A DNA stretch of 30,486 nt, taken from contig CAIVVS010000088.1 in the NCBI GenBank assembly GCA_903909415.1, forward strand, positions 1 through 30,486, in the 5' to 3' direction. The notes under the pieces are model-generated. The model had not been told where the DNA came from. It searched no databases and was given only the letters and a program-made list of their open reading frames with translations. Made by a program: the position numbers and the translations under genes. Of this stretch, positions 8,546 through 18,257 are shown piece by piece; position 1 is the stretch's first letter; each line of letters starts with the position of its first letter. Source of the DNA: an uncultured Pseudomonadota bacterium. Its GTDB lineage: Bacteria > Pseudomonadota > Gammaproteobacteria > Burkholderiales > SG8-39.

Positions 8546-9979
8546 TTGCCGGATCCCAAGCGCGCGTCGCCGACGCTGCGCGCCTTCCTGGACGGCGTGC
8601 CCGGTGCCGTCCTGCGGGTGCCGACCATGTCGGTGCTGCACGACATCACCGCGCTGCAGTACGCGCTGGAGGCGCAGGGCCGCCATCCGATCGTCGTGGT
8701 CGAGCGCCCGCGCCTGCCCGACGGAAGCGAGTCGTCCATCCCGGTGGTGTGCAACCTCACCGCCAGCCGCGTGCTGGCCGCGCGCGCCTTGGGACTGGAC
8801 GACCACCGCCAGAGCGCGCGCCACTTCGCCGGCCGCGTCGGCTCGCCGATCGCGCCGGTCATCGTTGCGCGCGGGGAGGCGCCGGTGCAGCAGGTGGTGG
8901 AGCAGGGCGAGGCCGCCAGCCTGGAGCGGCTGCCGGCGCTCAAGCAGCACGTGCTGGACCCGGGCCGCTACCTGACCGCGGCGCACGCGACCACGCGCGA
9001 TCCCGACACGGGCGAGGACAACACCGCCATCCAGCGCTGCTGGATCAAGGGACCGCGGCGCATGAGCTACTACCCGTACCCGACCACTCACAATGCCCGC
9101 AACATGCGGAAGTACTGGGCCAAGGGACAGCCCTGCCCGGTCGCGTTCTGGATCGGCCACCATCCGGCGGTGTCCATGGGCGCGCAGGCCAAGCTCAAGT
9201 ACCCGGAGAGCCACTGGGGCGCGGCCGGTTCCATGTCCGGCGCCCCGGTGCGCCTGGTGCCCAGCATCACGCATGGCGATGCGGTGATGGTGCCGGCCGA
9301 CGCGGAGATCGTGATCGAGGGCTTCGTGCCCGCCGGCGTGCTCGAGGCCGACGGCCCCTTCGGCGAGTTCGCCGGCTACATGGGCGCGCAGACCCTCGCG
9401 CCGGTATGCGAGGTGACCGCGATCACCCGGCGCAGCGACGCGGTCTACCACGACTACGCGTCGGGCCTGCGCGACATGCTGGTGCCGGACAACATGCTGA
9501 TCGAGGGCAAGCTGTTCGACATGATCCGCGCGGTGACCCCGGCCGTCAGCAACGTGCACGTGCCGGTGTCCGGCAGGCGCTTCCACGCGTACATCCAGGT
9601 CCGCGACCCGCAGCCGGGAGAGGCGCGCGATGCACTCGCCGCCGCGCTCGCCTACCGGCGCATCAAGACCGCCTTCGTGGTCGATGAGGACGTGGACATC
9701 TTCTCCGACAGCGACATGATGTGGGCCCTGGCCACGCGCGTGCAGTGGCACCGCGACAGCTTCGTGCTGCCGGGCCTGTCGGGTTCCGCGCTGGACCCGT
9801 CCTGGGCGGCGGGCGCGAAGACCACCTCCAAGATGGGCATCGACGCGACCCTGCCGCCGTCGCCGGCGGGCGATGCGCCCAAGCCGGTCGCGCCGCGCGC
9901 GCGGGTGCCTGCCGATGCGATGGAACGCGCGGCAGCGCTGCTCGCCGGGCAATCCGGCGCCGGCTGGCCCACCGACTGA
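8546..9979 (+). CDS. UbiD-family decarboxylase
   Basis: Reversible (de)carboxylase of the prenylated-FMN-dependent UbiD superfamily, acting in the cytosol on aromatic or alpha,beta-unsaturated acids. The 477-residue length is typical. The family signature GPFGEFAGYMG, with the upstream Glu of VLEADGPFGEF (about residues 267-274), corresponds to the glutamates of the Arg-Glu-Glu catalytic set. The prFMN/metal-binding region around NTAIQRCWIKGPRRMSYY is also recognisable. The start is the TTG at 8546: AGGAGG (8533-8538) lies 7 nt before it, whereas an upstream in-frame TTG at 8471 would fall inside the promoter and operator. It leads a five-gene operon. No UbiX prFMN synthase is in the window. 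The substrate is unknown. Confidence 0.92.
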   Translation: MPDPKRASPTLRAFLDGVPGAVLRVPTMSVLHDITALQYALEAQGRHPIVVVERPRLPDGSESSIPVVCNLTASRVLAARALGLDDHRQSARHFAGRVGSPIAPVIVARGEAPVQQVVEQGEAASLERLPALKQHVLDPGRYLTAAHATTRDPDTGEDNTAIQRCWIKGPRRMSYYPYPTTHNARNMRKYWAKGQPCPVAFWIGHHPAVSMGAQAKLKYPESHWGAAGSMSGAPVRLVPSITHGDAVMVPADAEIVIEGFVPAGVLEADGPFGEFAGYMGAQTLAPVCEVTAITRRSDAVYHDYASGLRDMLVPDNMLIEGKLFDMIRAVTPAVSNVHVPVSGRRFHAYIQVRDPQPGEARDALAAALAYRRIKTAFVVDEDVDIFSDSDMMWALATRVQWHRDSFVLPGLSGSALDPSWAAGAKTTSKMGIDATLPPSPAGDAPKPVAPRARVPADAMERAAALLAGQSGAGWPTD

Positions 9980-9991
9980 ACCGGAGGCGGC

Positions 9992-10165
9992 ATGGACCAC
10001 ACGATGGAAAAGCACGGCAACACCGCCTGGGCCCAGTGCCCGGCCTGCAAGGGCTGGCTGCCAGTCAGCGGCGCGCTGCTGGCGCGGCCGGACGTGCGCA
10101 TGCACTGCCCGCATTGCCACCATGAGTTCACCCAGCCCGAGGCCGCGCGCGTGGCGCGGCCCTGA
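9992..10165 (+). CDS. 57-residue zinc-ribbon protein, possible decarboxylase subunit D
   Basis: A small ORF starts at the ATG at 9992, 12 bp after the ubiD stop, with GGAGG at 9983-9987. It encodes 57 residues with two CxxC knuckles: CPAC (Cys16, Cys19) and CPHC (Cys39, Cys42), followed by HHEFTQPE. This is a zinc-ribbon or rubredoxin-like knuckle arrangement. Small CxxC proteins (VdcD/BsdD) accompany UbiD-type hydroxyarylic acid decarboxylases as subunit D and show a similar CxxC...CxxC...EPE layout. The position, Shine-Dalgarno and Cys pattern make this a real gene. The equivalence to subunit D is an inference from pattern and context. Confidence 0.8.
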   Translation: MDHTMEKHGNTAWAQCPACKGWLPVSGALLARPDVRMHCPHCHHEFTQPEAARVARP

Positions 10166-10235
10166 ACGCGCACCACGGGCACGAATCCGTTTCATCCCAC
10201 ATCCGACCCGCATTCGACACACAGAGGAGCCGCAA

Positions 10236-10967
10236 ATGGAAAAGATGCTGTCCCGCAAGGAATTCTTCGCCGCACTGACCCGCGCCCGCAACCAGAACCA
10301 CTCGGGCGTGCACCCGTTCTCCAAGGCCTGGGCCAACGGCGAGCTGACGCGCGAGCAGCTCGGCTTCTGGGCGGTCCAGCACTACTACTACATCGAGCTG
10401 ATCCCGCAGCAGTTCGGCCATTTCTTCTGCCGCCTGCCGCACCTGGACGCACGCCAGCACATGCTGGAGAACCTGCTGGGCGAGGAAGTCCCCGGCAAGC
10501 CCGGCAAGCGCCACCCCGACCTGATGGTGAAGTTCGCCCGCGCCTGCGGCGTGTCGCCGCAGAAGTGCATGAACGCCGACGTGCGCGGCGAGATCCTGCC
10601 GACCACGCGCGCGATGCGCAGCTGGGTGTACGAGCTGGTCGCATTCCGCGAGCTGGCCGAGGCCGCCGCCGGCATCATGGTGGCGCTGGAAGGCCAGACG
10701 CCGACGCTGTTCCCCAAGTACGTCGCCGCGTGCAAGAAGCTGGGCTTCACCAAGGACGACCTCGAGTTCTTCCAGGTGCACATCGACAACGACCCGCTGC
10801 ACGAGGGCGAGGGCCTGGAGATCACCGCGCGTTACGCGACTACGCCGGAGCTGCAGAAGATGGCCATCGCCGCGGTCGCGGCCTCGGCCAACCAGCGGCT
10901 GGCGATGCTCGACGGCATCTGGGCCGCGCTGCAGTCCGGCCAGTGGAAGATGAAGAAGGCGGCCTGA
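10236..10967 (+). CDS. heme-oxygenase-like di-iron enzyme (PqqC/TenA/CADD-like)
   Basis: The 243-residue all-helical protein belongs to the TenA/PqqC/CADD fold. A full set of candidate metal ligands is visible: Glu83/Glu84 and His93 in the GEEVPGKPGKRH segment, Glu152 in ALEGQTP, and His182, Asp186 and His189 in VHIDNDPLHEGEG. The His-x3-Asp-x2-His spacing matches that of the chlamydial CADD di-iron enzyme, so it is more likely a metal-dependent oxygenase than a thiaminase or cofactorless PqqC. The start is the ATG at 10236 with GAGGAG at 10224-10229; a longer open frame upstream overlaps the zinc-ribbon gene and is unlikely. It probably modifies the substrate or product of the adjacent decarboxylase. 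Confidence 0.85.
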   Translation: MEKMLSRKEFFAALTRARNQNHSGVHPFSKAWANGELTREQLGFWAVQHYYYIELIPQQFGHFFCRLPHLDARQHMLENLLGEEVPGKPGKRHPDLMVKFARACGVSPQKCMNADVRGEILPTTRAMRSWVYELVAFRELAEAAAGIMVALEGQTPTLFPKYVAACKKLGFTKDDLEFFQVHIDNDPLHEGEGLEITARYATTPELQKMAIAAVAASANQRLAMLDGIWAALQSGQWKMKKAA

Positions 10968-10982
10968 TGCGCGGCGCGCGCA

Positions 10983-11010
10983 GCCCGGTCGGCCAAGCGG
11001 CGGACCGGGC
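10983..11010 (+). promoter_or_regulatory. hairpin directly before the SDR start codon
   Basis: GCCCGGTC (10983-10990) and GACCGGGC (11003-11010) form an 8-bp GC stem with a 12-nt loop, ending at the base before the ATG at 11011. No Shine-Dalgarno is visible outside it, so it may limit initiation of the SDR. This is a structural reading only. Confidence 0.35.
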
Positions 11011-11751
11011 ATGAAGCCGGCGCTGTTCGACGGCCGCGGCAAGGTGGTGCTGGTCACCGGCGCGGCCGGCGGCATCGGCCGCGAGACCGTGCGGCTGGCA
11101 CGGGCGTCGGGTGCGAAGGTCGCGGCCTTCGACCTGGCGCGCCGCGGCCTGCCGCGCGAGGCGCGCGATGTGCTGGCGATGACCGGCGACGCGGCCGCCG
11201 AGGCGGACGTGCGCGCGCTGGTGCGCGAGACGGTGAAGCGCTTCGGCCGCATCGACGCGGTGGTCAGCGCGGTCGGCGTGGTCGGCGCGGGCCGGCTGGA
11301 TGCGATGCCGCTGGACGAATGGCATCGCCTGCTCGACATCAACCTGACCTCGGCCTTCCTGCTCTGCCGCGAGACCTGGCGGCCGTTGAAGCGCGCGCGC
11401 GGCGCCGTGGTCCTGTTCTCGTCGACGAACGGGCGCAACGGCGGCAGCCACCTGTCGGGCGCGGCCTACGCGGTGGCCAAGGCCGGCATCGTCAACCTCA
11501 CGCGCTACCTCGCGCGCGAATGGGCGCCCGACGGCGTGCGGGTGAACTGCATCGCGCCCGGTCCGGTGGATACGCCGATGGTGGGCCGGCTGACGCGCGA
11601 GCAGCATGCGGCGCTGAAGAAGGCCATCCCTCTGGGTCGCTACGCGACCGCGGCGGAAGTCGCCGCCACCGTCGCGTTCCTGTGCTCGCCCCATGCCGCG
11701 AGCATGACCGGCACCTGCATCAACGTCAGCGGCGGGATGGTGCTGGACTGA
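11011..11751 (+). CDS. short-chain dehydrogenase/reductase (SDR)
   Basis: NAD(P)-dependent oxidoreductase of the classical SDR family, 246 residues. The cofactor motif TGAAGGIG occupies residues 16-23. The catalytic YxxxK is YAVAK (Tyr153, Lys157), with a serine in FSSTNG upstream, and the PG-motif region CIAPGPVDTPM is present. The usual NAG/NNAG segment reads SAVG. The C-terminal ASMTGTCINVSGGM is the standard SDR ending. The fourth gene of the ubiD cluster, it starts 43 bp after the di-iron enzyme gene. No Shine-Dalgarno is seen; instead a stem of 8-bp arms (10983-10990 with 11003-11010) abuts the ATG. The substrate is unknown. Confidence 0.93.
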   Translation: MKPALFDGRGKVVLVTGAAGGIGRETVRLARASGAKVAAFDLARRGLPREARDVLAMTGDAAAEADVRALVRETVKRFGRIDAVVSAVGVVGAGRLDAMPLDEWHRLLDINLTSAFLLCRETWRPLKRARGAVVLFSSTNGRNGGSHLSGAAYAVAKAGIVNLTRYLAREWAPDGVRVNCIAPGPVDTPMVGRLTREQHAALKKAIPLGRYATAAEVAATVAFLCSPHAASMTGTCINVSGGMVLD

Positions 11752-11803
11752 GTCCGGCCCCTGGGACGCGGACGCCGGACGTGGACACCATGCGGATCGC
11801 GCG

Positions 11804-12574
11804 ATGACACTGGGCGGCATCGACAAGCAGGCGGTGGTGCCGCTGTACCACCAGGTCTACCGTCGCCTGCGCGACAACATCCTCGCCGGGGCCTGGCGCC
11901 CGGGCGAGCTGCTGCCCTCGGAGCGCGAGATCTGCGACATGTTCGGCGTGTCGCGCATCACCGCGCAGAAGGCGGTCGAGCAGCTGGTGGGCGAGCGCCT
12001 CGTGCGGCGCCAGCAGGGCCGCGGCTCCTTCGTTGCCGAGCGCATCAACGTGCCGCCGATGCCGGGCAACCTGCAGGCGCTGCTGGACAACGTGGTGGCC
12101 ATCGGCGCGGCCACGCGCGGGCGGCTGATCGAGCTCGCGGCCGAGCGCCCGCCGGAGGACGTGCGCGAGGCGATGCGGCTGGGCCCGCGCGAGCTGGCGC
12201 AGCGCTCCTGGCACGTGCGCTACCGCGGCGACACGCCGCTGGGCCTGTTCACCACCTGGGTGCCGATGGACGTCGCGCGCGGCATCAGTGGCGCGGACAT
12301 CGAGCGCGCGCCCATGCTGCAACTGCTGGAGGAGCGCGGCGTGCAGGTGTCCTGGGCGGCGCAGTCGGTGGGCGCGACCGTGGCCGACACGGTGGCGGCC
12401 GGGCACCTGGCCATCGCGCCGGGCACGCCGCTGGTGCGGCTGCACCGGCTGGTCCACGACCAGTCCGACCGACCGGTGGAGCACCTCACGTCCCTGTACC
12501 GGGGCGACCTGTACGAGCACCGCAGCATCCTCAGGCGGGAATCCGGCGCGGTGCCGGTGGGCTGGAGCTTTTAG
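11804..12574 (+). CDS. GntR/HutC-family transcriptional regulator with UTRA domain
   Basis: A DNA-binding repressor or activator of 256 residues. The N-terminal winged helix (about residues 12-77) reads PLYHQVYRRLRDNILAGAW, then PSEREICDMFGVSRITAQKAVEQL and the wing RRQQGRGSFVAE, all standard GntR features. The C-terminal region (about 90-245), with LYRGDLYEHR near the end, is a UTRA ligand-binding domain as in HutC. It closes the ubiD cluster on the same strand, 52 bp after the SDR. It is the likely sensor of the pathway's substrate or intermediate and the likely binder of the palindrome before ubiD. The ligand is unknown. Confidence 0.93.
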   Translation: MTLGGIDKQAVVPLYHQVYRRLRDNILAGAWRPGELLPSEREICDMFGVSRITAQKAVEQLVGERLVRRQQGRGSFVAERINVPPMPGNLQALLDNVVAIGAATRGRLIELAAERPPEDVREAMRLGPRELAQRSWHVRYRGDTPLGLFTTWVPMDVARGISGADIERAPMLQLLEERGVQVSWAAQSVGATVADTVAAGHLAIAPGTPLVRLHRLVHDQSDRPVEHLTSLYRGDLYEHRSILRRESGAVPVGWSF

Positions 12575-12576
12575 GA

Positions 12577-12621
12577 AGAAATCTCTAAGTGGCTGTTTTT
12601 GTTCAGTTAATGTGGATTTGC
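12577..12621 (+). repeat. AT-rich degenerate direct repeat, copy B
   Basis: The second copy of the element at 8366-8404 contains AGAAA, TGGCTGTTTT (12590-12599), TTAA (12607-12610) and GATTTGC (12615-12621), with a longer middle. It begins just after the gntR stop codon and ends about 40 bp before the rpsU promoter. Confidence 0.45.
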
Positions 12622-12659
12622 CTGGCTGCCCCTCCCTGATGGCCCGGGTATCGCGGTGC

Positions 12660-12689
12660 TTGCCGGAACCCCGTTTCACCGGTTAGAAT
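12660..12689 (+). promoter_or_regulatory. rpsU operon promoter
   Basis: TTGCCG (12660-12665) and TAGAAT (12684-12689, five of six matches) are separated by 18 bp. Transcription from about 12696 would give a leader of about 33 nt. The 11-mer CCGGTTAGAAT here recurs just before the tRNA gene (18638-18648). Confidence 0.7.
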
Positions 12690-12728
12690 CGCGGTCTTTG
12701 CCAAATATGCCGCAAGGACTTATCCGCA

Positions 12729-12941
12729 ATGCCGACAGTTCGCGTCAAGGAAAATGAGCCGTTTGAAGTCGCCCTGCGCCGTTTCAAGCGCACGGTGGAG
12801 AAGACGGGCCTGCTCACCGAACTGCGTTCGCGCGAGTTCTACGAAAAGCCCACGTCCGAACGCAAGCGCAAGCTGGCCGCCGCAGTGAAGCGCCATTACA
12901 AGCGCCTGCGCAGCCAGATGCTCCCGCCGAAGATGTACTAG
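12729..12941 (+). CDS. rpsU: 30S ribosomal protein S21
   Basis: Small basic protein of the 30S subunit, needed for initiation on natural mRNAs. It is 70 residues, starts [20 protein letters not shown] and ends [13 protein letters not shown], an essentially full-length match to betaproteobacterial S21. AAGGA (12714-12718) lies 10 nt before the ATG. It is the first gene of the macromolecular-synthesis operon rpsU-yqeY-dnaG-rpoD and is followed by a strong intrinsic terminator that would set rpsU expression far above the downstream genes. Confidence 0.98.
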   Translation: MPTVRVKENEPFEVALRRFKRTVEKTGLLTELRSREFYEKPTSERKRKLAAAVKRHYKRLRSQMLPPKMY

Positions 12942-13000
12942 CGCTGCACGCGCCGGCCCGGCCACCCATCGCACGGGTCGCACGGGGCCGGCAGAGCGCG

Positions 13001-13037
13001 GGCGCGGCAAGCCAGGCTTGTCGCGCCTTTTGCTTTT
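13001..13037 (+). terminator. intrinsic terminator/attenuator between rpsU and yqeY
   Basis: GGCGCGGCAAGC (13001-13012) pairs with GCTTGTCGCGCC (13016-13027) over 12 bp, including one G-U pair, around a 3-nt CAG loop. TTTTGCTTTT (13028-13037) follows. The E. coli operon has an analogous internal terminator after rpsU, so partial read-through into yqeY-dnaG is the expected behaviour. Confidence 0.85.
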
Positions 13038-13096
13038 CTGGACCGTCCCCATATGCAGGGAGCCCGTGCCCGGAGGCAAACGAGGAGTCCACCGCC

Positions 13097-13540
13097 ATGT
13101 CCCTGAAGCTGCGCATCACCGATGACATGAAGGCCGCGATGAAGGCCAAGGATGCGCCGCGCCTGTCGGCCATCCGCATGCTGCTCGCCGCGATGAAGCA
13201 GAAGGAAGTCGACGAGCGCAAGGACCTCACCGACGCCGACGTGCTGGCGATCACCGAGAAGCTGATCAAGCAGCGCCGCGACTCCATCGAGCAGTACCGC
13301 GCCGCCAACCGGCCCGAGCTGGCCGACGCCGAGCAGTTCGAACTGGACCTGCTCTCCGGCTACCTGCCGCAGCAGATGTCCGAGGCCGAGGTGGGCGAGG
13401 CGATTGCCGCGGCCATCGCCGAGTCCGGCGCCGCCGGCCCGAAGGACATGGGCAAGGTGATGGGCCTGCTCAAGGCCCGACTGGCCGGACGCACCGACAT
13501 GGGCCGCCTGTCCGGCCTGGTGAAGGCCAAACTGGGCTGA
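13097..13540 (+). CDS. YqeY/GatB-domain protein
   Basis: Conserved small helical protein of 147 residues, the usual size. It starts MSLKLRITDDMKAAMKAKD, includes RLSAIRMLLAAMKQKEVDER and ends GRTDMGRLSGLVKAKLG, which matches YqeY family members. The fold resembles the tRNA-binding tail of the amidotransferase subunit GatB; its cellular role is not settled. It lies between rpsU and dnaG, its usual place in betaproteobacteria. GAGGAG sits about 10 nt before the ATG. It would be transcribed by read-through of the terminator after rpsU. Confidence 0.95.
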   Translation: MSLKLRITDDMKAAMKAKDAPRLSAIRMLLAAMKQKEVDERKDLTDADVLAITEKLIKQRRDSIEQYRAANRPELADAEQFELDLLSGYLPQQMSEAEVGEAIAAAIAESGAAGPKDMGKVMGLLKARLAGRTDMGRLSGLVKAKLG

Positions 13541-13602
13541 GCGTGGCCCCTCGGGGCCCGGGGGTTGCCGGACGGGTTGCCGCAGCGCCGATTTCGCCCA
13601 TG

Positions 13603-13631
13603 TTTGCCGCGGCCCGGATTTGCCCTATAAC
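13603..13631 (+). promoter_or_regulatory. dnaG promoter
   Basis: TATAAC (13626-13631, five of six matches) lies 17 bp after TTTGCC (13603-13608), or 16 bp after TTGCCG (13604-13609). The predicted start near 13638 would leave about 30 nt before the dnaG ATG. Confidence 0.6.
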
Positions 13632-13639
13632 TGCACCAC

Positions 13640-13662
13640 GGCGCGCCGTCCCTGAGCGCGCC
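13640..13662 (+). promoter_or_regulatory. hairpin in the dnaG leader
   Basis: GGCGCGC (13640-13646) pairs with GCGCGCC (13656-13662), a 7-bp GC stem with a 9-nt loop ending 5 nt before the dnaG ATG. No Shine-Dalgarno is present. Poor initiation is consistent with the low primase copy number known in E. coli; the mechanism here is inferred. Confidence 0.4.
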
Positions 13663-13667
13663 GGCCC

Positions 13668-15554
13668 ATGGCGGCCCAGCCCTTGATCCCCGACTCATTC
13701 AAGCAGGACCTGCTCAACCGCGTCGACGTGGTCGACCTGGTGGGCCGCTCCGTGCAACTGAGGAAAGCGGGCACCAACTTCCTCGGCCTGTGCCCGTTCC
13801 ACGGCGAGAAGACGCCGTCCTTCACCGTCAGCCAGTCCAAGCAGTTCTACCACTGCTTCGGCTGCGGGGCGCACGGCAACGCGATCTCCTTCCTGATGGA
13901 GTACCAGGGCATGGGCTACATCGACGCCCTGCGCGAGCTGGCCGAGGGCGTGGGCATGAAGCTGCCCGAGCTGGAGCGCGGGCGCGACCGCAAGCCCGAC
14001 GACGGCCCCGACCTGTACGCCGTGCTCACGCGCGCCATGAACTGGTACCGCGAGCAGCTCAAGCTCACCCCGCGCGCGGTCGACTACCTCAAGCGCCGCG
14101 GGCTCACCGGCAAGGTGGCGGCGCACTTCGGCATCGGCTACGCGCCCGACGGCTGGCAGGGGCTGAAGGCGGTGTTCCCGGAGGGCACCATGGCCGAGGG
14201 CGGCCCCGAGGGCCTGGTGGATTACGGTTCCAAGGCACTCAAGGATGTCGGCCTGGTGATCGATGCGGACGGGGGCCGGCGCTACGACCGCTTCCGCGAC
14301 CGCATCATGTTCCCCATCCTGAACCAGCGCGGCATGGTGATCGGCTTCGGCGGCCGGGTGATCGACGCCGGCGAGCCCAAGTACCTGAACTCGCCCGAGA
14401 CCACGCTGTTCGAGAAGGGCCGCGAGCTCTACGGCCTGTCCCAGGCGCGCGGCCCGATCCGCGAGGCCGGCCGCGCCATCGTGGTCGAGGGCTACATGGA
14501 CGTGGTGGCGCTGGCGCAGGCCGGGGTCGAATACGCGGTGGCCACGCTGGGTACGGCCACCTCGGCGCACCACCTGCAGAAGCTGTTCCGCCAGACCGAC
14601 GAAGTGGTGTTCTGCTTCGACGGCGACGCGGCCGGGCGCAAGGCCGCCTGGCACGCGCTGGAAGTCTCGCTGCCGGTGCTGGCCGACAACAAGCTGGTGC
14701 GCTTCCTGTTCCTGCCGCCCGAGCACGACCCGGACAGCTACGTGCGCGAACTCGGGCGCGAGGCCTTCGAGTCCGCGCTGGCTGCAGCGCGGCCCTTGTC
14801 CACGGTGATGCTGGACGAACTGCGTTCGGGCGTGGACATGACCACGCCCGAAGGGCGCTCGAGGATGATCCACGAGGCCAAGGCGCTGGTGGGCAAGGTC
14901 GCCGCGCCCGCGCTGCAACTGCAACTGGTGCGCAGCCTGGCCGAGGCGGCGTCCATGCCGGCGGAAGAGGTCGGGCGCCTGACAGGCGTGCGGGTAGCCG
15001 CGCCGCGCCAGTCCTGGGGGCAGGATGGCCGCGGGGGCGGGCGTGGTGGCTACGGTTCCGGCGCGCCCCCTGCGCCGTCGCCGCGGCCCTCGCCCGCGCG
15101 CAGCATGGAGCGCGAACTGCTGAAGTGCGTCCTGGTGAACGAGGGGCTTGCCGGTCGCGTGCCGCGCGAGGGCGTGCTCGGGGAGGGCGAGGACGCCCGC
15201 GCCCTGCTGGTCGTGGCCGACTGGCTGGGCGAACACGCCTCGCCCCAGGGTGAGGACGCGGAGCCCGGAACCAGCCTCGCGGCCCTCATGGAGGCATTCA
15301 GGGACACCGAGCACCAGGACATCCTCTCGCGCGCCTCGGCCGAGATGATGGCCGAGCGGTCTGATGCCGAGACCGCCGAGGCGGTGTTCGGAGACGTGCT
15401 GAAGCGCCTGGAGCTCGAGAGCCTGGACCGGCAGATCGAAGGCCTGCTGCGCCAGGGGCTGGGCGACCCCGAGGCCGGGGCCCGCCTGCAGGCCCTGGAC
15501 GCCCGGCGCCGGGCCCTGCGCATGGCTGGGCCTGCCACTGACAAAGTGCTATAA
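13668..15554 (+). CDS. dnaG: DNA primase DnaG
   Basis: Synthesises RNA primers at the replication fork in partnership with the DnaB helicase. The 628-residue protein is within the normal range. The N-terminal CHC2 zinc-binding domain is visible as [11 protein letters not shown] and [10 protein letters not shown] (about residues 43-66). The TOPRIM catalytic core shows [15 protein letters not shown] and [12 protein letters not shown] (about residues 270-325). A Gly/Pro-rich linker ([12 protein letters not shown], near residue 455) leads to the helical helicase-binding domain. The start is the ATG at 13668, giving the conserved [20 protein letters not shown]. Its stop codon is embedded in the extended -10 element that precedes rpoD. 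Confidence 0.97.
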   Translation: MAAQPLIPDSFKQDLLNRVDVVDLVGRSVQLRKAGTNFLGLCPFHGEKTPSFTVSQSKQFYHCFGCGAHGNAISFLMEYQGMGYIDALRELAEGVGMKLPELERGRDRKPDDGPDLYAVLTRAMNWYREQLKLTPRAVDYLKRRGLTGKVAAHFGIGYAPDGWQGLKAVFPEGTMAEGGPEGLVDYGSKALKDVGLVIDADGGRRYDRFRDRIMFPILNQRGMVIGFGGRVIDAGEPKYLNSPETTLFEKGRELYGLSQARGPIREAGRAIVVEGYMDVVALAQAGVEYAVATLGTATSAHHLQKLFRQTDEVVFCFDGDAAGRKAAWHALEVSLPVLADNKLVRFLFLPPEHDPDSYVRELGREAFESALAAARPLSTVMLDELRSGVDMTTPEGRSRMIHEAKALVGKVAAPALQLQLVRSLAEAASMPAEEVGRLTGVRVAAPRQSWGQDGRGGGRGGYGSGAPPAPSPRPSPARSMERELLKCVLVNEGLAGRVPREGVLGEGEDARALLVVADWLGEHASPQGEDAEPGTSLAALMEAFRDTEHQDILSRASAEMMAERSDAETAEAVFGDVLKRLELESLDRQIEGLLRQGLGDPEAGARLQALDARRRALRMAGPATDKVL

Positions 15555-15555
15555 T
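15547..15555 (+). promoter_or_regulatory. extended -10 promoter for rpoD, overlapping the dnaG stop
   Basis: TGCTATAAT (15547-15555) is a perfect extended -10 (TGn plus TATAAT). The dnaG stop TAA is bases 15552-15554 of it. No convincing -35 is seen at the usual distance, which an extended -10 can tolerate. Transcription would begin near 15562, about 90 nt before the rpoD ATG, allowing rpoD expression separate from dnaG. Confidence 0.6.
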
Positions 15556-15570
15556 TTGCGGTTCCGTTCC

Positions 15571-15608
15571 GGGTTCCCTTCGCCAGGATTTTTCCTGCGC
15601 GGGAACCC
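15571..15608 (+). promoter_or_regulatory. rpoD leader hairpin
   Basis: GGGTTCCC (15571-15578) pairs with GGGAACCC (15601-15608). Inside, CAGGA (15584-15588) pairs with TCCTG (15593-15597) around TTTT. No U-run follows, so it is not an intrinsic terminator. It may be a processing site or stability element in the dnaG-rpoD transcript, since RNA cleavage between these genes is known in E. coli. Confidence 0.5.
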
Positions 15609-15652
15609 TCCGCTCCAGCCACCCTTGCACCATTGACGCTTCAGGATCCGAC

Positions 15653-18229
<2,577 letters not shown>

Positions 18230-18257
18230 AAGCCGTTTGTCCCCGGGCGGCCGCCGC

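Noticed and set aside
13545..13558. GGCCCC/GGGGCC hairpin after yqeY as a terminator
   Set aside because: No T-run follows and the sequence continues GC-rich, so an intrinsic terminator is not supported.
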